The translations under genes and the position numbers were made by a program. A stretch of 23,979 nt of DNA from the NCBI GenBank assembly GCA_040399325.1, contig JBBASJ010000036.1, positions 1 to 23,979 on the forward strand, written 5' to 3'. Origin of the DNA: RGUW01 sp040399325 (GTDB lineage: Bacteria > Cyanobacteriota > Cyanobacteriia > PCC-6307 > Cyanobiaceae). The notes below the pieces were generated by a model. The model was not told the origin of the DNA. It was given only the letters and a program-made list of their open reading frames with translations, and made no database searches. This document shows positions 14,646 to 22,029 of this stretch, piece after piece (within the stretch, counting starts at the first letter, position 1; every line of letters starts with the position of its first letter).

Positions 14646-15899
14646 ATGGCCACCGCTTCTGCCCCAGCCGTGATCGTGCTGGTGAGCAACGGTCCCGGTG
14701 AGCTGACCACCTGGGTAAGGCCGCTGGCCCAGCGCCTGCATGACACGTCGCCCTGGCCCCTGCGGCTCGTGCTGGTTCCCTGCCCCAATGCCACCGGGGT
14801 CGAGCACGAGGTGGCAGCCCGCTGGGGCCTGTTTGAGCGCATCGTGCCGGCGCGCCGGTTCTGGAGCCTGCTGCTGCGGCCCCGGCGCTACGCAGCGTGG
14901 CCGCAGCAGGGCCTGGTGGTGTTCCTGGGGGGCGATCAGTTCTGGACCGTGCTGCTCTCGGCCCGGCTGGGCTATCGCCACCTCACCTATGCCGAGTGGG
15001 TGGCGCGCTGGCCCCAGTGGAACGACCGCATCGCGGCCATGGGCCCCGCGGCGGCTTCCCGCCTGCCACCACACCTGCAGCAGCGCTGCACCGTGGTGGG
15101 CGATCTGATGGCCGATCTGTCTGAACGGGCACGCAGCTCCGCACCACTGCCCCCGGGCGAGTGGGTGGCCCTGCTGCCGGGCTCCAAACGGGCCAAGCTG
15201 CAGGTGGGTGTGCCGTTTCTGCTGGAGACCGCCGACCGCCTCGCCGCCCTGCGGCCCGGCTGTCGCTTTCTGCTGCCGGTGGCTTCCACCACCAGCCCGG
15301 CCGAACTTCGGGCCTATGCCGGCGCGTCGAACCCATTGGCGCAGCACTACAGCAGCGGTGAACCCCAGCTCCAGCTCGACGGGGCGCCGCGGCTGCTGAC
15401 CCCGGCGGGAACCACCATTGCCCTGGTGCTCGACCAACCGGCCCATGGGCAGCTGAGCCAGTGCGCCCTGGCGCTCACCACCGTGGGGGCCAACACCGCT
15501 GAGCTGGGAGCGCTGGGCGTGCCCATGATCGTGTTGGTACCCACCCAGCATCTGCAGGTGATGCAGGCCTGGGATGGGGCCCTGGGTGTGGTGGCGCGGC
15601 TGCCGCTGCTGCGCTGGCTGCTGGGGCTGGCGCTGACCGCCTGGCGCATGCGTCACCGGGGCTTTCTGGCCTGGCCCAACATCGCGGCGGGCCGGGGCGT
15701 GGTGCCCGAGCGGGTCGGTGCGATCACGCCGACGCAGATCGCCGCCGAGGCGGCCGACTGGCTGGCCCGTCCCGAGCGTCTGGCGGGCATGCGCGACGAT
15801 CTGCGCAGCCTGCGCGGACAGCCTGGTGCGGTGTCTGCCATGGCCGGCCTGGTGCAGGAGCTGCTGCCGGGCTCGCGCGCTGATGTGCCCCTGCGCTGA
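14646..15899 (+). CDS. LpxB-like cyanobacterial glycosyltransferase family protein
   Basis: The 417-aa protein resembles lipid-A-disaccharide synthase (GT-B fold) in outline. It has an N-terminal IVLVSNGPGELTTWVRPLAQRL, a central VVGDLMADL, a WVALLPGSKRAKLQ motif (the LLPGSR region of LpxB) and a C-terminal ALTTVGANTAELGALGVPMIVLVPT where the sugar nucleotide binds in GT-B enzymes. It diverges strongly from true LpxB and belongs to a group found in cyanobacteria; marine picocyanobacteria usually make a reduced lipid A, so the acceptor may differ. The substrate is unknown. The start is ATG at 14646, only 11 nt after the tRNA-Leu and with no Shine-Dalgarno sequence, so it may be leaderless or cotranscribed with the tRNA. 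Confidence 0.75.
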   Translation: MATASAPAVIVLVSNGPGELTTWVRPLAQRLHDTSPWPLRLVLVPCPNATGVEHEVAARWGLFERIVPARRFWSLLLRPRRYAAWPQQGLVVFLGGDQFWTVLLSARLGYRHLTYAEWVARWPQWNDRIAAMGPAAASRLPPHLQQRCTVVGDLMADLSERARSSAPLPPGEWVALLPGSKRAKLQVGVPFLLETADRLAALRPGCRFLLPVASTTSPAELRAYAGASNPLAQHYSSGEPQLQLDGAPRLLTPAGTTIALVLDQPAHGQLSQCALALTTVGANTAELGALGVPMIVLVPTQHLQVMQAWDGALGVVARLPLLRWLLGLALTAWRMRHRGFLAWPNIAAGRGVVPERVGAITPTQIAAEAADWLARPERLAGMRDDLRSLRGQPGAVSAMAGLVQELLPGSRADVPLR

Positions 15900-15900
15900 C

Positions 15901-15906
15901 TAGGGT
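15901..15906 (+). promoter_or_regulatory. Candidate -10 element for msrB
   Basis: TAGGGT in CTAGGGTTCGG follows the stop codon of the LpxB-like gene and lies 21 bp before the msrB ATG; the same motif precedes rpsU. Confidence 0.35.
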
Positions 15907-15927
15907 TCGGCTCCCCGTATCCGAACC

Positions 15928-16368
15928 ATGGCCAACTCTGCTGATGCCTCGGCCTGCGGCCTGCCCAGCGGGCTGCCCCGCAGCCTCGATGGCGATCAGG
16001 CGATGTGGCGCGAGCGGCTGACCCCCGAGCAGTTTGCGGTGGCCCGGCAGGGCGGCACCGAGCGGGCCTTCACCGGTGCCTACTGGAACCACAAGGCGAC
16101 CGGGATGTACCACTGCGTCTGCTGCGGCGCCGAGCTGTTCAGCTCGGCCACCAAATTTGACTCGGGGACAGGCTGGCCCAGCTTCTGGGATGGTGTCGCT
16201 GCCGGTGCGATCACCACCATCGAAGACCGCAGCCATGGCATGGTGCGCACCGAAATCCGCTGCAGCGGCTGCGATGCCCACCTCGGGCATGTGTTCAGCG
16301 ACGGTCCGGCGCCCACTGGCCAGCGCTACTGCGTCAATTCGCTGTCGCTCGATTTCAAGGAGCGCTGA
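15928..16368 (+). CDS. msrB: Peptide-methionine (R)-S-oxide reductase MsrB
   Basis: MsrB repairs methionine-R-sulfoxide in proteins with electrons from thioredoxin. The 146-aa protein contains the whole domain: LTPEQFAVARQGGTERAFTG (31-50), the two zinc CxxC pairs Cys63/Cys66 and Cys112/Cys115, the active-site region GTGWPSFWD (80-88), HLGHVFSDGP (118-127) and the catalytic Cys135 in RYCVNSLSL. About 25 extra residues at the N-terminus (MANSADASACGLPSGLPRSL) are poorly conserved and do not look like a signal peptide. It has its own candidate promoter and converges on the PRC-barrel gene. Confidence 0.95.
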   Translation: MANSADASACGLPSGLPRSLDGDQAMWRERLTPEQFAVARQGGTERAFTGAYWNHKATGMYHCVCCGAELFSSATKFDSGTGWPSFWDGVAAGAITTIEDRSHGMVRTEIRCSGCDAHLGHVFSDGPAPTGQRYCVNSLSLDFKER

Positions 16369-16379
16369 CCCCCAGCGCT
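16361..16379. terminator. Hairpin overlapping the msrB stop codon
   Basis: AGCGCTG (16361-16367) and CAGCGCT (16373-16379) form a perfect 7-bp stem around ACCCC. It covers the msrB stop codon (16366-16368) and ends 7 bp before the stop of the convergent PRC gene. No T tract follows on either strand. Confidence 0.45.
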
Positions 16380-16385
16380 GCGGCC

Positions 16386-17393
16386 TCACCAGGGGTCGTC
16401 GATCACCTCGGGTTCGACATCGAGCGGTTCGCGCGGGTCGTAGCGGGGCTCCCGCCGCGGCAGGGGCGCCCGCGGTTCGCTGGAACGCTCGGGCTCCTGC
16501 CGGTAGCGCGTCTCGTCGTAGCGCCCGTAGTCATCGCGCTCGTAGTCATCGCGGTCATTGCGGCGCTCGCTGCGATAGCGGTCGTCGCTCTCATCGAGAT
16601 AACGGCGCTGGCGCAGCGGTTCGCGTTCCCGGCGCTCGTCGAGCTCGACGTAATCGAGCTCCTCTTCGGGCACAAAGGCCTGGGTGCTGGCGGGCTGGAT
16701 GCGGCGTTGCTCGGCCGCACTGGGTAGGCCTGGAGCCAACTGGTTCTCGACAGGCACCATGCCGACCCGGTAGCGCTCGCGTTCGTCGCGCTCCCAGCTG
16801 GGACCGCCGATGCCCAGCTTTTCGAGCAGGCCGGTGCCGAGCTGTTTGAGCTTCTCTTCGGCGCCTTCGTAAACAATGATCCGGTCGGGGCCGCTGCTGA
16901 CGATCTCTTCGACGGTGAGTTCCCAGGTGCTGAGCACGCCTTCGCCCAGCAGCGGAACGCCCACCGCGCCGAGCACCAGGGTGGTGAGCTCGCCGGTCTC
17001 GATGTCAAAGCTGTAGCCCAGCACCCGACCCAGGGTCTCGCCGGCTTCGGTGATCACCTGGCAGTTGATCACCTTGCTGTAGCGATCGGGGTTGAACCCT
17101 TCGGCCAGGGAATCGGCTGAATCCACCAGGATCACATCGCCCACCTGGCGGATCCGCTCCAGCGGCATCCAGCGGGGCAGCCCCGGCAGAAAGCGGGTCA
17201 GGGGGTTGTCACGCAGGCCCAGGGCCACCACTTCGCGGCGGTCGATGTCGACCACCACCTCGCCCACCACGCCCAGGCGCCGGCCCGTGTCGCGGGTGAT
17301 CACCTGGGTGCCCATCAGCTCCGAACGCAGCCACAGCCGATCGCTGGGGGTGGCGCTGCCCGGATCCGTTGATGGGGGAATGGAGGAGCTCAA
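16386..17393 (-). CDS. PRC-barrel domain protein with charged C-terminal tail
   Basis: The 335-aa protein carries two PRC-barrel domains: residues about 20-100 (LWLRSELMGTQVITRDTGRRLGVVGEVVVD) and about 103-180 (YSKVINCQVITEAGETLGRVLGYSFD). PRC barrels occur in photosynthetic reaction centre subunit H and in RNA-processing proteins, where they mediate protein contact. After residue 190 there is a long Arg/Asp/Glu/Tyr/Pro-rich tail (for example DDRYRSERRNDRDDYERDDY) that is likely disordered. No membrane segment or signal is seen. It follows smc on the same strand after 44 bp and may be cotranscribed with it. The function in cyanobacteria is not known. Confidence 0.8.
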   Translation of the reverse strand: MSSSIPPSTDPGSATPSDRLWLRSELMGTQVITRDTGRRLGVVGEVVVDIDRREVVALGLRDNPLTRFLPGLPRWMPLERIRQVGDVILVDSADSLAEGFNPDRYSKVINCQVITEAGETLGRVLGYSFDIETGELTTLVLGAVGVPLLGEGVLSTWELTVEEIVSSGPDRIIVYEGAEEKLKQLGTGLLEKLGIGGPSWERDERERYRVGMVPVENQLAPGLPSAAEQRRIQPASTQAFVPEEELDYVELDERREREPLRQRRYLDESDDRYRSERRNDRDDYERDDYGRYDETRYRQEPERSSEPRAPLPRREPRYDPREPLDVEPEVIDDPW

Positions 17394-17437
17394 ATCCTGC
17401 AGGTGGCCTTCGCGTCATTGTGGCCCACGCCGGCGGT

Positions 17438-20400
17438 TCAGGCTGCGGGGGGTAACCCCACCACCTGGGTGTGGGTGCCCCGGGCCTGGGTGACGCCGAT
17501 CGTGCGGCTCGAGGCGGCGATCATCGGGCGCCGGTGGCTGACCACCAGAAACTGTGCCTCGTCGGCCTGGCTGGCGATCAGGGCGGCCAGCCGTTCGACG
17601 TTGACGCCGTCGAGAAAGCTGTCGACCTCGTCAAGGGCATAGAAGGGCGATGGTCTGAAGCGCTGCAGCGCAAACAGAAAGCTCAGGGCCGTGAGCGACT
17701 TTTCGCCACCGCTCATCGCCGCCAGGCGCCGCACCGCCTTGCCCTTGGGATGGGCCACCAGGGTGAGCCCACCCTCGAGGGGGGCCTCGGGGTTTTCGAG
17801 TTGCAGATGGCCTTCGCCGTCGGAGAGCCCGGCGAAGATCGTTCTGAAGTGGCCATCCACTGCGGTGAAGGCCTCCATGAAGGCCTCCTGGCGCAGCGTG
17901 GCCACGGTTTCGATGCGCAGCAGCAGCTCCTCGCGCTCCTTGTTGAGCACATCGAGCCGCTCCTCGAGGTCGGCGAGGCGTTGTTCGAGGTCGGCGAGTT
18001 CCTCGAGGGCCAGCATGTTGACCGGCTCGAGCGCCTCCATGCGGGCCTGCAGGCTGCGCAGCTCGCCCTGCAGGGCCTCGAGCCCGCCGCAGCGCACCTC
18101 TGCGGGAACCTCGGGCAGCGGGTCGGGCAGGTCCCGCTCCAGCTGCTCAACGCGAATGGTCTCGCTGCGCTGCTGCTCGGCGAGTGCGGTGAGCTCCTCG
18201 CCCAGCCGCTGCAACTCCCATTGCTGCTGTTGCAGGGCCTGGCGCAGCTCGGCCAGGCGGGCTTCGGCGGCATCGCGGGCCCGCCGCTGCTGGCCGAAAC
18301 GCTCCTGCAGTTCGGCCTGCTGCGCGTCGAGGGCCGCCCGTTGCCGTTGCTCGGCCTGTTGCTGCTCCTTCCACTGGGCGCGCTCAGCCACCAGGGCATT
18401 GACCGCCTGCACGAGTCGCTGCTCATCGGCTGCCAGGGCCTCGAGCTGGCTGTTGACCCGCTCGGCGGCCAGGCTGCGTTCGCGCCGTGCGGCCAGCAAC
18501 CCGTCACGGTGCTGGCGCGCTGCAGCCAGGGCCCCATCGGCCGACTCAAGCTCCTGCTGCAGCCCCTGCCAGCGATCGGCATCGCCACTGGCCTGGGCCT
18601 GCAGGTCGGCCGCCTCGAGGGCGCTGCGCTGCTGCTGCAGCGGCGCCAGCAGCTGCTCCAGCTCCTGCTGGCGCCGCTGGTCGGCGTTGATGGCCGCGCG
18701 CAGTTGGGCCAGGCGCTGTTCGAGCTGCTGCTGGCGCTGTTGCAACGGGTTCAGGTTGCGTTGGGCGGCGGCCCGTTCGGCCTCTAAGGCGGCCTGGCGC
18801 TGCTGCCGCTGCAGCAGGGCGGGCCGCAGCCGCTCGAGCTGCTGGGCCAGCTCGGCCTCGCGCCGCTGACAGGCCACCAGACTTTCGCCCAGCTCGAGCA
18901 GGCGGCGGCGCAGCGGTTCGGCCTCATCGCCCTCGTTGCTGCGGCCGAAGCTGAGGGCGCCGTTGCGCTGCTGCAGGCTGCCGCCGGTCATGGCGCCGGT
19001 CTTCTCGAGCAGCTCGCCCTCGAGGGTGACGGCCCGGCTGCGGCCCAGCTCGCGGCGGGCGTTCGCCAGGGTGTCGAACACCAGGGTGTCGCCGAACACG
19101 TAACGGAACACCTCGGCATACACCGGTTCGTGCAGCACCAGTTCGACGGCGCGGCCCACCAATCCCGCCGCGCCGCTGCCAGCCCCACCGCCGCCCCGCT
19201 GCAGGGCTGCACTGCCGCTGCCGCCACTGCCACCGCCGCCGCGAATCCTGTTGAGCGGCAGGAAGGTGAGCCGTCCGGCGCGCTTCTGCTTGAGCAGCTC
19301 GATCGCCCGGGCGGCGATGCGGTCGTCGTCGACCACCACCTGGCCGAGCCGGCCGCCGGCCGCCACCTCGAGGGCGATGCGGTGGCGTTCGTCGACTTCG
19401 CCGAGCTGGGCTACCGGGCCATGGATGCCCTCGAGGCCGGCCTCGAGCAGCACCCGCAGGGCACCGGTGCCGCGGCTCTCCTGCAGGGTTTCGCGGCGGC
19501 TGTCGAGCCGGGCGATCTCCCGCTCCAGGCCCGCCTGCTCCTGCTCGAGCCGGCTGCGGGTGCGCTGCTGCAGGGCCAGCTCCTCGGCCAGCTCCTGCAC
19601 CTGGCGCTGCTGCTGTTGCAGGGCCTCAAGCAGCTGCTGCGATTCGCCGTCGACGCTGGCCAGCTGCTGCTGCACGCTCTGGTTGCTGCTCAGCTCGCTG
19701 CTGGCCGCCTCACTGACTTCGCTCAGGCGCTCATGCTGCTGGCGCAGGCGCTCGAGCAGCTGCTGGTGTTCGGCCTCAAGCGGGCCGAGCTGCTCGCTGA
19801 GCTGCTGACGCTGTTGGCTGCGTTGCTTCTGAGCTTCGAGCCAGCTGCCGGAGCGACCGGCCACCTCGCCCAGCCGCCGCCGCGACAGCTCGACCGCGGC
19901 TTCGGCGGTCTTCACGGCGGTTTCGGCCTGCTGCAGGTCACCCTCGTCGGCGCTCGAGCCGAGGGCCTGCTGCTGGGTGCGCAGCTCGCCCTGCAGCCGG
20001 GCCATCTCGTGGCGCTGCCGCTGCAGCTCTTCGGCCTCGCGCTGGTGCTTGTCGGCCTGGCGCGCCAGTTCGCGGCCGCTGGCCTCCAGGCCGGCCAGCT
20101 CGGCCTGCACCGCCAGCAACCGGTCTTCGCCCAGGGCCCGCACCTCGGCCTGCAGGGTTTCGAGGGACTGTGAGGCTTCGGCGACGGCGGTCTCGCCCCG
20201 GGCGATGGCCTCGCCGGTGATCGTCTGCTGGTGGTTCAGGGCCTGCTGCCGCTGGGCCAGGGCGTTGAGTTGGCGGCGGGCCTCCTCGGCCACCAGCACC
20301 TGCTCCTGCAGGCGGCCGCTGGCGTGCCGCTGCCTGAGCTCCTGGTAGGTGCGGGCGCGGGCGCAGTCGCGCTCGAGCTTGTGGCGTGAGGCCAGCAGTT

Positions 20401-21052
20401 CCTGCTGCACGATGCCGCAGCGCTCCTGTGACTCGTGCACGGCGTCGAGCTTGCTGCGGGTCTGCTCGATGCGGCTGTCGAACAGCGCGACGCCGGCCAG
20501 CTCGTCGATGATGCCGCGACGGTCGCGGGCGCTCATCGACACGATGCGGGTCACGTCGCCCTGCATCACCACATTGCTGCCTTCGGGGTCGACCCGCAGG
20601 CGCCGCAGCTGGGTCTGCAGTTGCTGCAGGTTGCAGGGTTCGCCGTCGGCGCTGAAGCTGCTGGCATAGGTGCCCCCCGGGGCGACCCGCAGCTTGCGGC
20701 TCACGGTCCAGTGCTGCTGGCCGGGTTTGATCCAGGGCCCTTCGGCCGTGGGCTCGAGCCCGGCTTCGGCGTCATCGGGCTGCCAGTCGCTGAGATCGAA
20801 ACGCACGCTGACCACCGTTTCGGCGGCGCGACCGTTGCGCAGCACGGCGCTGTTGATCAGGTCGGGCAGGCGCTCGGCCCGCATCCCGCGGCTGCTGGCC
20901 AGGCCCAGGCAGAACAGCACAGCATCAAGAATGTTGCTCTTGCCGGAGCCATTGGGGCCCGTGACCACCGTGAAGCCCTGCTCGAGCGGGATCGCCATCG
21001 ATCCGCCGAACGACTTGAAATGACTGAGCTCGACCTGATTGATGTGAACCAA
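17438..21052 (-). CDS. smc: Chromosome segregation protein SMC
   Basis: SMC is the core of bacterial condensin and organises chromosome arms with ScpA/ScpB. The 1204-aa length is normal. The N-terminal head begins MVHINQVELSHFKSFGGSMA with Walker A TGPNGSGKS (31-39). Two long coiled coils rich in Gln, Glu, Leu and Arg flank a hinge (about residues 555-690). The C-terminal head has the signature MSGGEK (1113-1118) and Walker B ALDEVD (1139-1144, with Asp1141 and Glu1142), followed by VVSHRRPMI. The coiled coils are unusually rich in Gln-Gln/Leu-Gln repeats. An odd Gly/Ser/Ala-rich run lies inside the hinge at residues about 603-632. A candidate promoter is TTGAAC (21104-21099) and TACATT (21082-21077) spaced 16 bp. 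Confidence 0.97.
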   Translation of the reverse strand: MVHINQVELSHFKSFGGSMAIPLEQGFTVVTGPNGSGKSNILDAVLFCLGLASSRGMRAERLPDLINSAVLRNGRAAETVVSVRFDLSDWQPDDAEAGLEPTAEGPWIKPGQQHWTVSRKLRVAPGGTYASSFSADGEPCNLQQLQTQLRRLRVDPEGSNVVMQGDVTRIVSMSARDRRGIIDELAGVALFDSRIEQTRSKLDAVHESQERCGIVQQELLASRHKLERDCARARTYQELRQRHASGRLQEQVLVAEEARRQLNALAQRQQALNHQQTITGEAIARGETAVAEASQSLETLQAEVRALGEDRLLAVQAELAGLEASGRELARQADKHQREAEELQRQRHEMARLQGELRTQQQALGSSADEGDLQQAETAVKTAEAAVELSRRRLGEVAGRSGSWLEAQKQRSQQRQQLSEQLGPLEAEHQQLLERLRQQHERLSEVSEAASSELSSNQSVQQQLASVDGESQQLLEALQQQQRQVQELAEELALQQRTRSRLEQEQAGLEREIARLDSRRETLQESRGTGALRVLLEAGLEGIHGPVAQLGEVDERHRIALEVAAGGRLGQVVVDDDRIAARAIELLKQKRAGRLTFLPLNRIRGGGGSGGSGSAALQRGGGGAGSGAAGLVGRAVELVLHEPVYAEVFRYVFGDTLVFDTLANARRELGRSRAVTLEGELLEKTGAMTGGSLQQRNGALSFGRSNEGDEAEPLRRRLLELGESLVACQRREAELAQQLERLRPALLQRQQRQAALEAERAAAQRNLNPLQQRQQQLEQRLAQLRAAINADQRRQQELEQLLAPLQQQRSALEAADLQAQASGDADRWQGLQQELESADGALAAARQHRDGLLAARRERSLAAERVNSQLEALAADEQRLVQAVNALVAERAQWKEQQQAEQRQRAALDAQQAELQERFGQQRRARDAAEARLAELRQALQQQQWELQRLGEELTALAEQQRSETIRVEQLERDLPDPLPEVPAEVRCGGLEALQGELRSLQARMEALEPVNMLALEELADLEQRLADLEERLDVLNKEREELLLRIETVATLRQEAFMEAFTAVDGHFRTIFAGLSDGEGHLQLENPEAPLEGGLTLVAHPKGKAVRRLAAMSGGEKSLTALSFLFALQRFRPSPFYALDEVDSFLDGVNVERLAALIASQADEAQFLVVSHRRPMIAASSRTIGVTQARGTHTQVVGLPPAA

Positions 21053-21076
21053 CAGGCCCGTGCGCCGAGCAGCAGA

Positions 21077-21104
21077 AATGTAGCGGAGGCTTTCGCCGGT
21101 TCAA
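21077..21104 (-). promoter_or_regulatory. Candidate smc promoter
   Basis: On the minus strand, TTGAAC (21104-21099) and TACATT (21082-21077) match -35 and -10 boxes at four of six positions each, with 16-bp spacing, and would start a leader of about 18 nt before the smc ATG. Confidence 0.4.
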
Positions 21105-21164
21105 GTCCCTTCCTAACTTGTGCGAAGCCTGCACGTTTTCTGGGCGTTTCTGCCGAGACCGCCG

Positions 21165-21578
21165 ATGAGCCTGGACACCAGCACCACCCAGCAGCAGTTC
21201 CGCGAGCGCTTCGAGACCCTGCTGCCCTCGATTCAGCGCGAATGGCCCGACGTGGCTCGCCAGGCCCTTGAAGCCACCCGCGGCAGCTTCGACGAGGTGG
21301 TCGAGGTGATCGCCGCCCAGACCGGCAAGACCGGCGGGGCCATCCGCAGCCAGCTGCACGACCTGCTGCAGGTGGCGGGCGAGCAGACCAGCCGCCTGGC
21401 CAGCAGCCTGGAGCCGCTTGAACGCCAGCTTGAGGATCTGCTCGATGACCTCAATTCCACCCTGCGGCCGCGGCTCGAGAAGCCGGTGCGCGAACGGCCG
21501 CTGCTGGCCCTGGGCCTGGCCGGTGCGGTGGGCCTGCTGTTGGGCCTGATGCTGGCCTCGGGCCGGCGTTCCGGTTGA
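21165..21578 (+). CDS. DUF883 / YqjD-ElaB-like membrane-anchored protein
   Basis: A 137-aa protein: polar helical N-terminal part (residues 1-108, with FRERFETLLPSIQREWPDVA, a helical region AGEQTSRLASSLEPLERQLE and an ERxLLALGLA junction) followed by one C-terminal membrane helix (about 112-132) and GRRSG at the end. This matches the E. coli YqjD/ElaB layout of tail-anchored proteins, some of which bind ribosomes in stationary phase. The ATG at 21165 gives MSLDTSTTQQ. The gene is divergent from smc and is followed after 31 bp by the YqjE-like gene, the same order as in the E. coli yqjDE cluster. Confidence 0.75.
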   Translation: MSLDTSTTQQQFRERFETLLPSIQREWPDVARQALEATRGSFDEVVEVIAAQTGKTGGAIRSQLHDLLQVAGEQTSRLASSLEPLERQLEDLLDDLNSTLRPRLEKPVRERPLLALGLAGAVGLLLGLMLASGRRSG

Positions 21579-21609
21579 GCCCAAGCGTTGAGTCTGTGGT
21601 GCCGCCTGC

Positions 21610-22029
21610 ATGACGCCTGAATCCAGCAACGATCCCGTCAGCCGCAACGGTGCGGCCGCTCCGGGGGTGGCCAGGGCCGCCGCCGGCCGCATCGGTGCCC
21701 TGATGACCTCGGTCATGGACCTGCATGTGCGCATGGCCCTGCAGGAGGCCGACCGTGAAAAACGACGGCTCATCAGCGGTGCCCTGTTTGTGAGCGGTGC
21801 CCTGGTGCTGCTGGCCCTGGCCCTGATCAGCGCCGAACTGGCACTGCTGCTGTGGCTGCATCAGGCCCGGGGCCTCAGCTGGACCATGGCGGCCCTGGTG
21901 CTTGCCGCCCTCGACCTGGTGCTGGCCGGGCTGTTTGTGCGGGTGGGCGGACAGCTGCTCAAGGGTCCCTACCTGCCCCAGACCACCGCAGGTCTCAGCA
22001 AGACCACCAAGGCTTTGCTGGGGCGTTAA
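21610..22029 (+). CDS. YqjE / phage holin family (DUF1469-type) membrane protein
   Basis: A 139-aa protein with a polar N-terminal half (residues 1-53, with RIGALMTSVMDLHVRMALQEADREKRR) and two membrane helices at about 54-84 and 91-113, ending in a short polar tail with KTTKALLGR. The pattern (helical LHVRMALQEADREK just before two hydrophobic segments) is that of the YqjE/Phage_holin_3_6 group; this is a chromosomal membrane protein, not evidence for a prophage. It follows the YqjD-like gene and the two are probably one unit. Its stop codon shares TTAA with the stop of the convergent methyltransferase gene. Confidence 0.75.
   Translation: MTPESSNDPVSRNGAAAPGVARAAAGRIGALMTSVMDLHVRMALQEADREKRRLISGALFVSGALVLLALALISAELALLLWLHQARGLSWTMAALVLAALDLVLAGLFVRVGGQLLKGPYLPQTTAGLSKTTKALLGR

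Noticed and set aside
17471..20173. Long plus-strand open frames antisense to smc
   Set aside because: They consist of Leu/Gln/Ala repeats mirroring the SMC coiled-coil codons; smc has all catalytic motifs in frame.
21090..21118. GGTTCAAGTCCC resembling a tRNA T loop upstream of smc
   Set aside because: The bases on either side do not form a T stem and there is no acceptor stem or anticodon arm; part of it is better explained as the smc -35 region.
21610..22029. Holin-like protein as a sign of prophage
   Set aside because: No endolysin, capsid, integrase or repressor is nearby, and the YqjD-YqjE order fits a housekeeping envelope gene pair.
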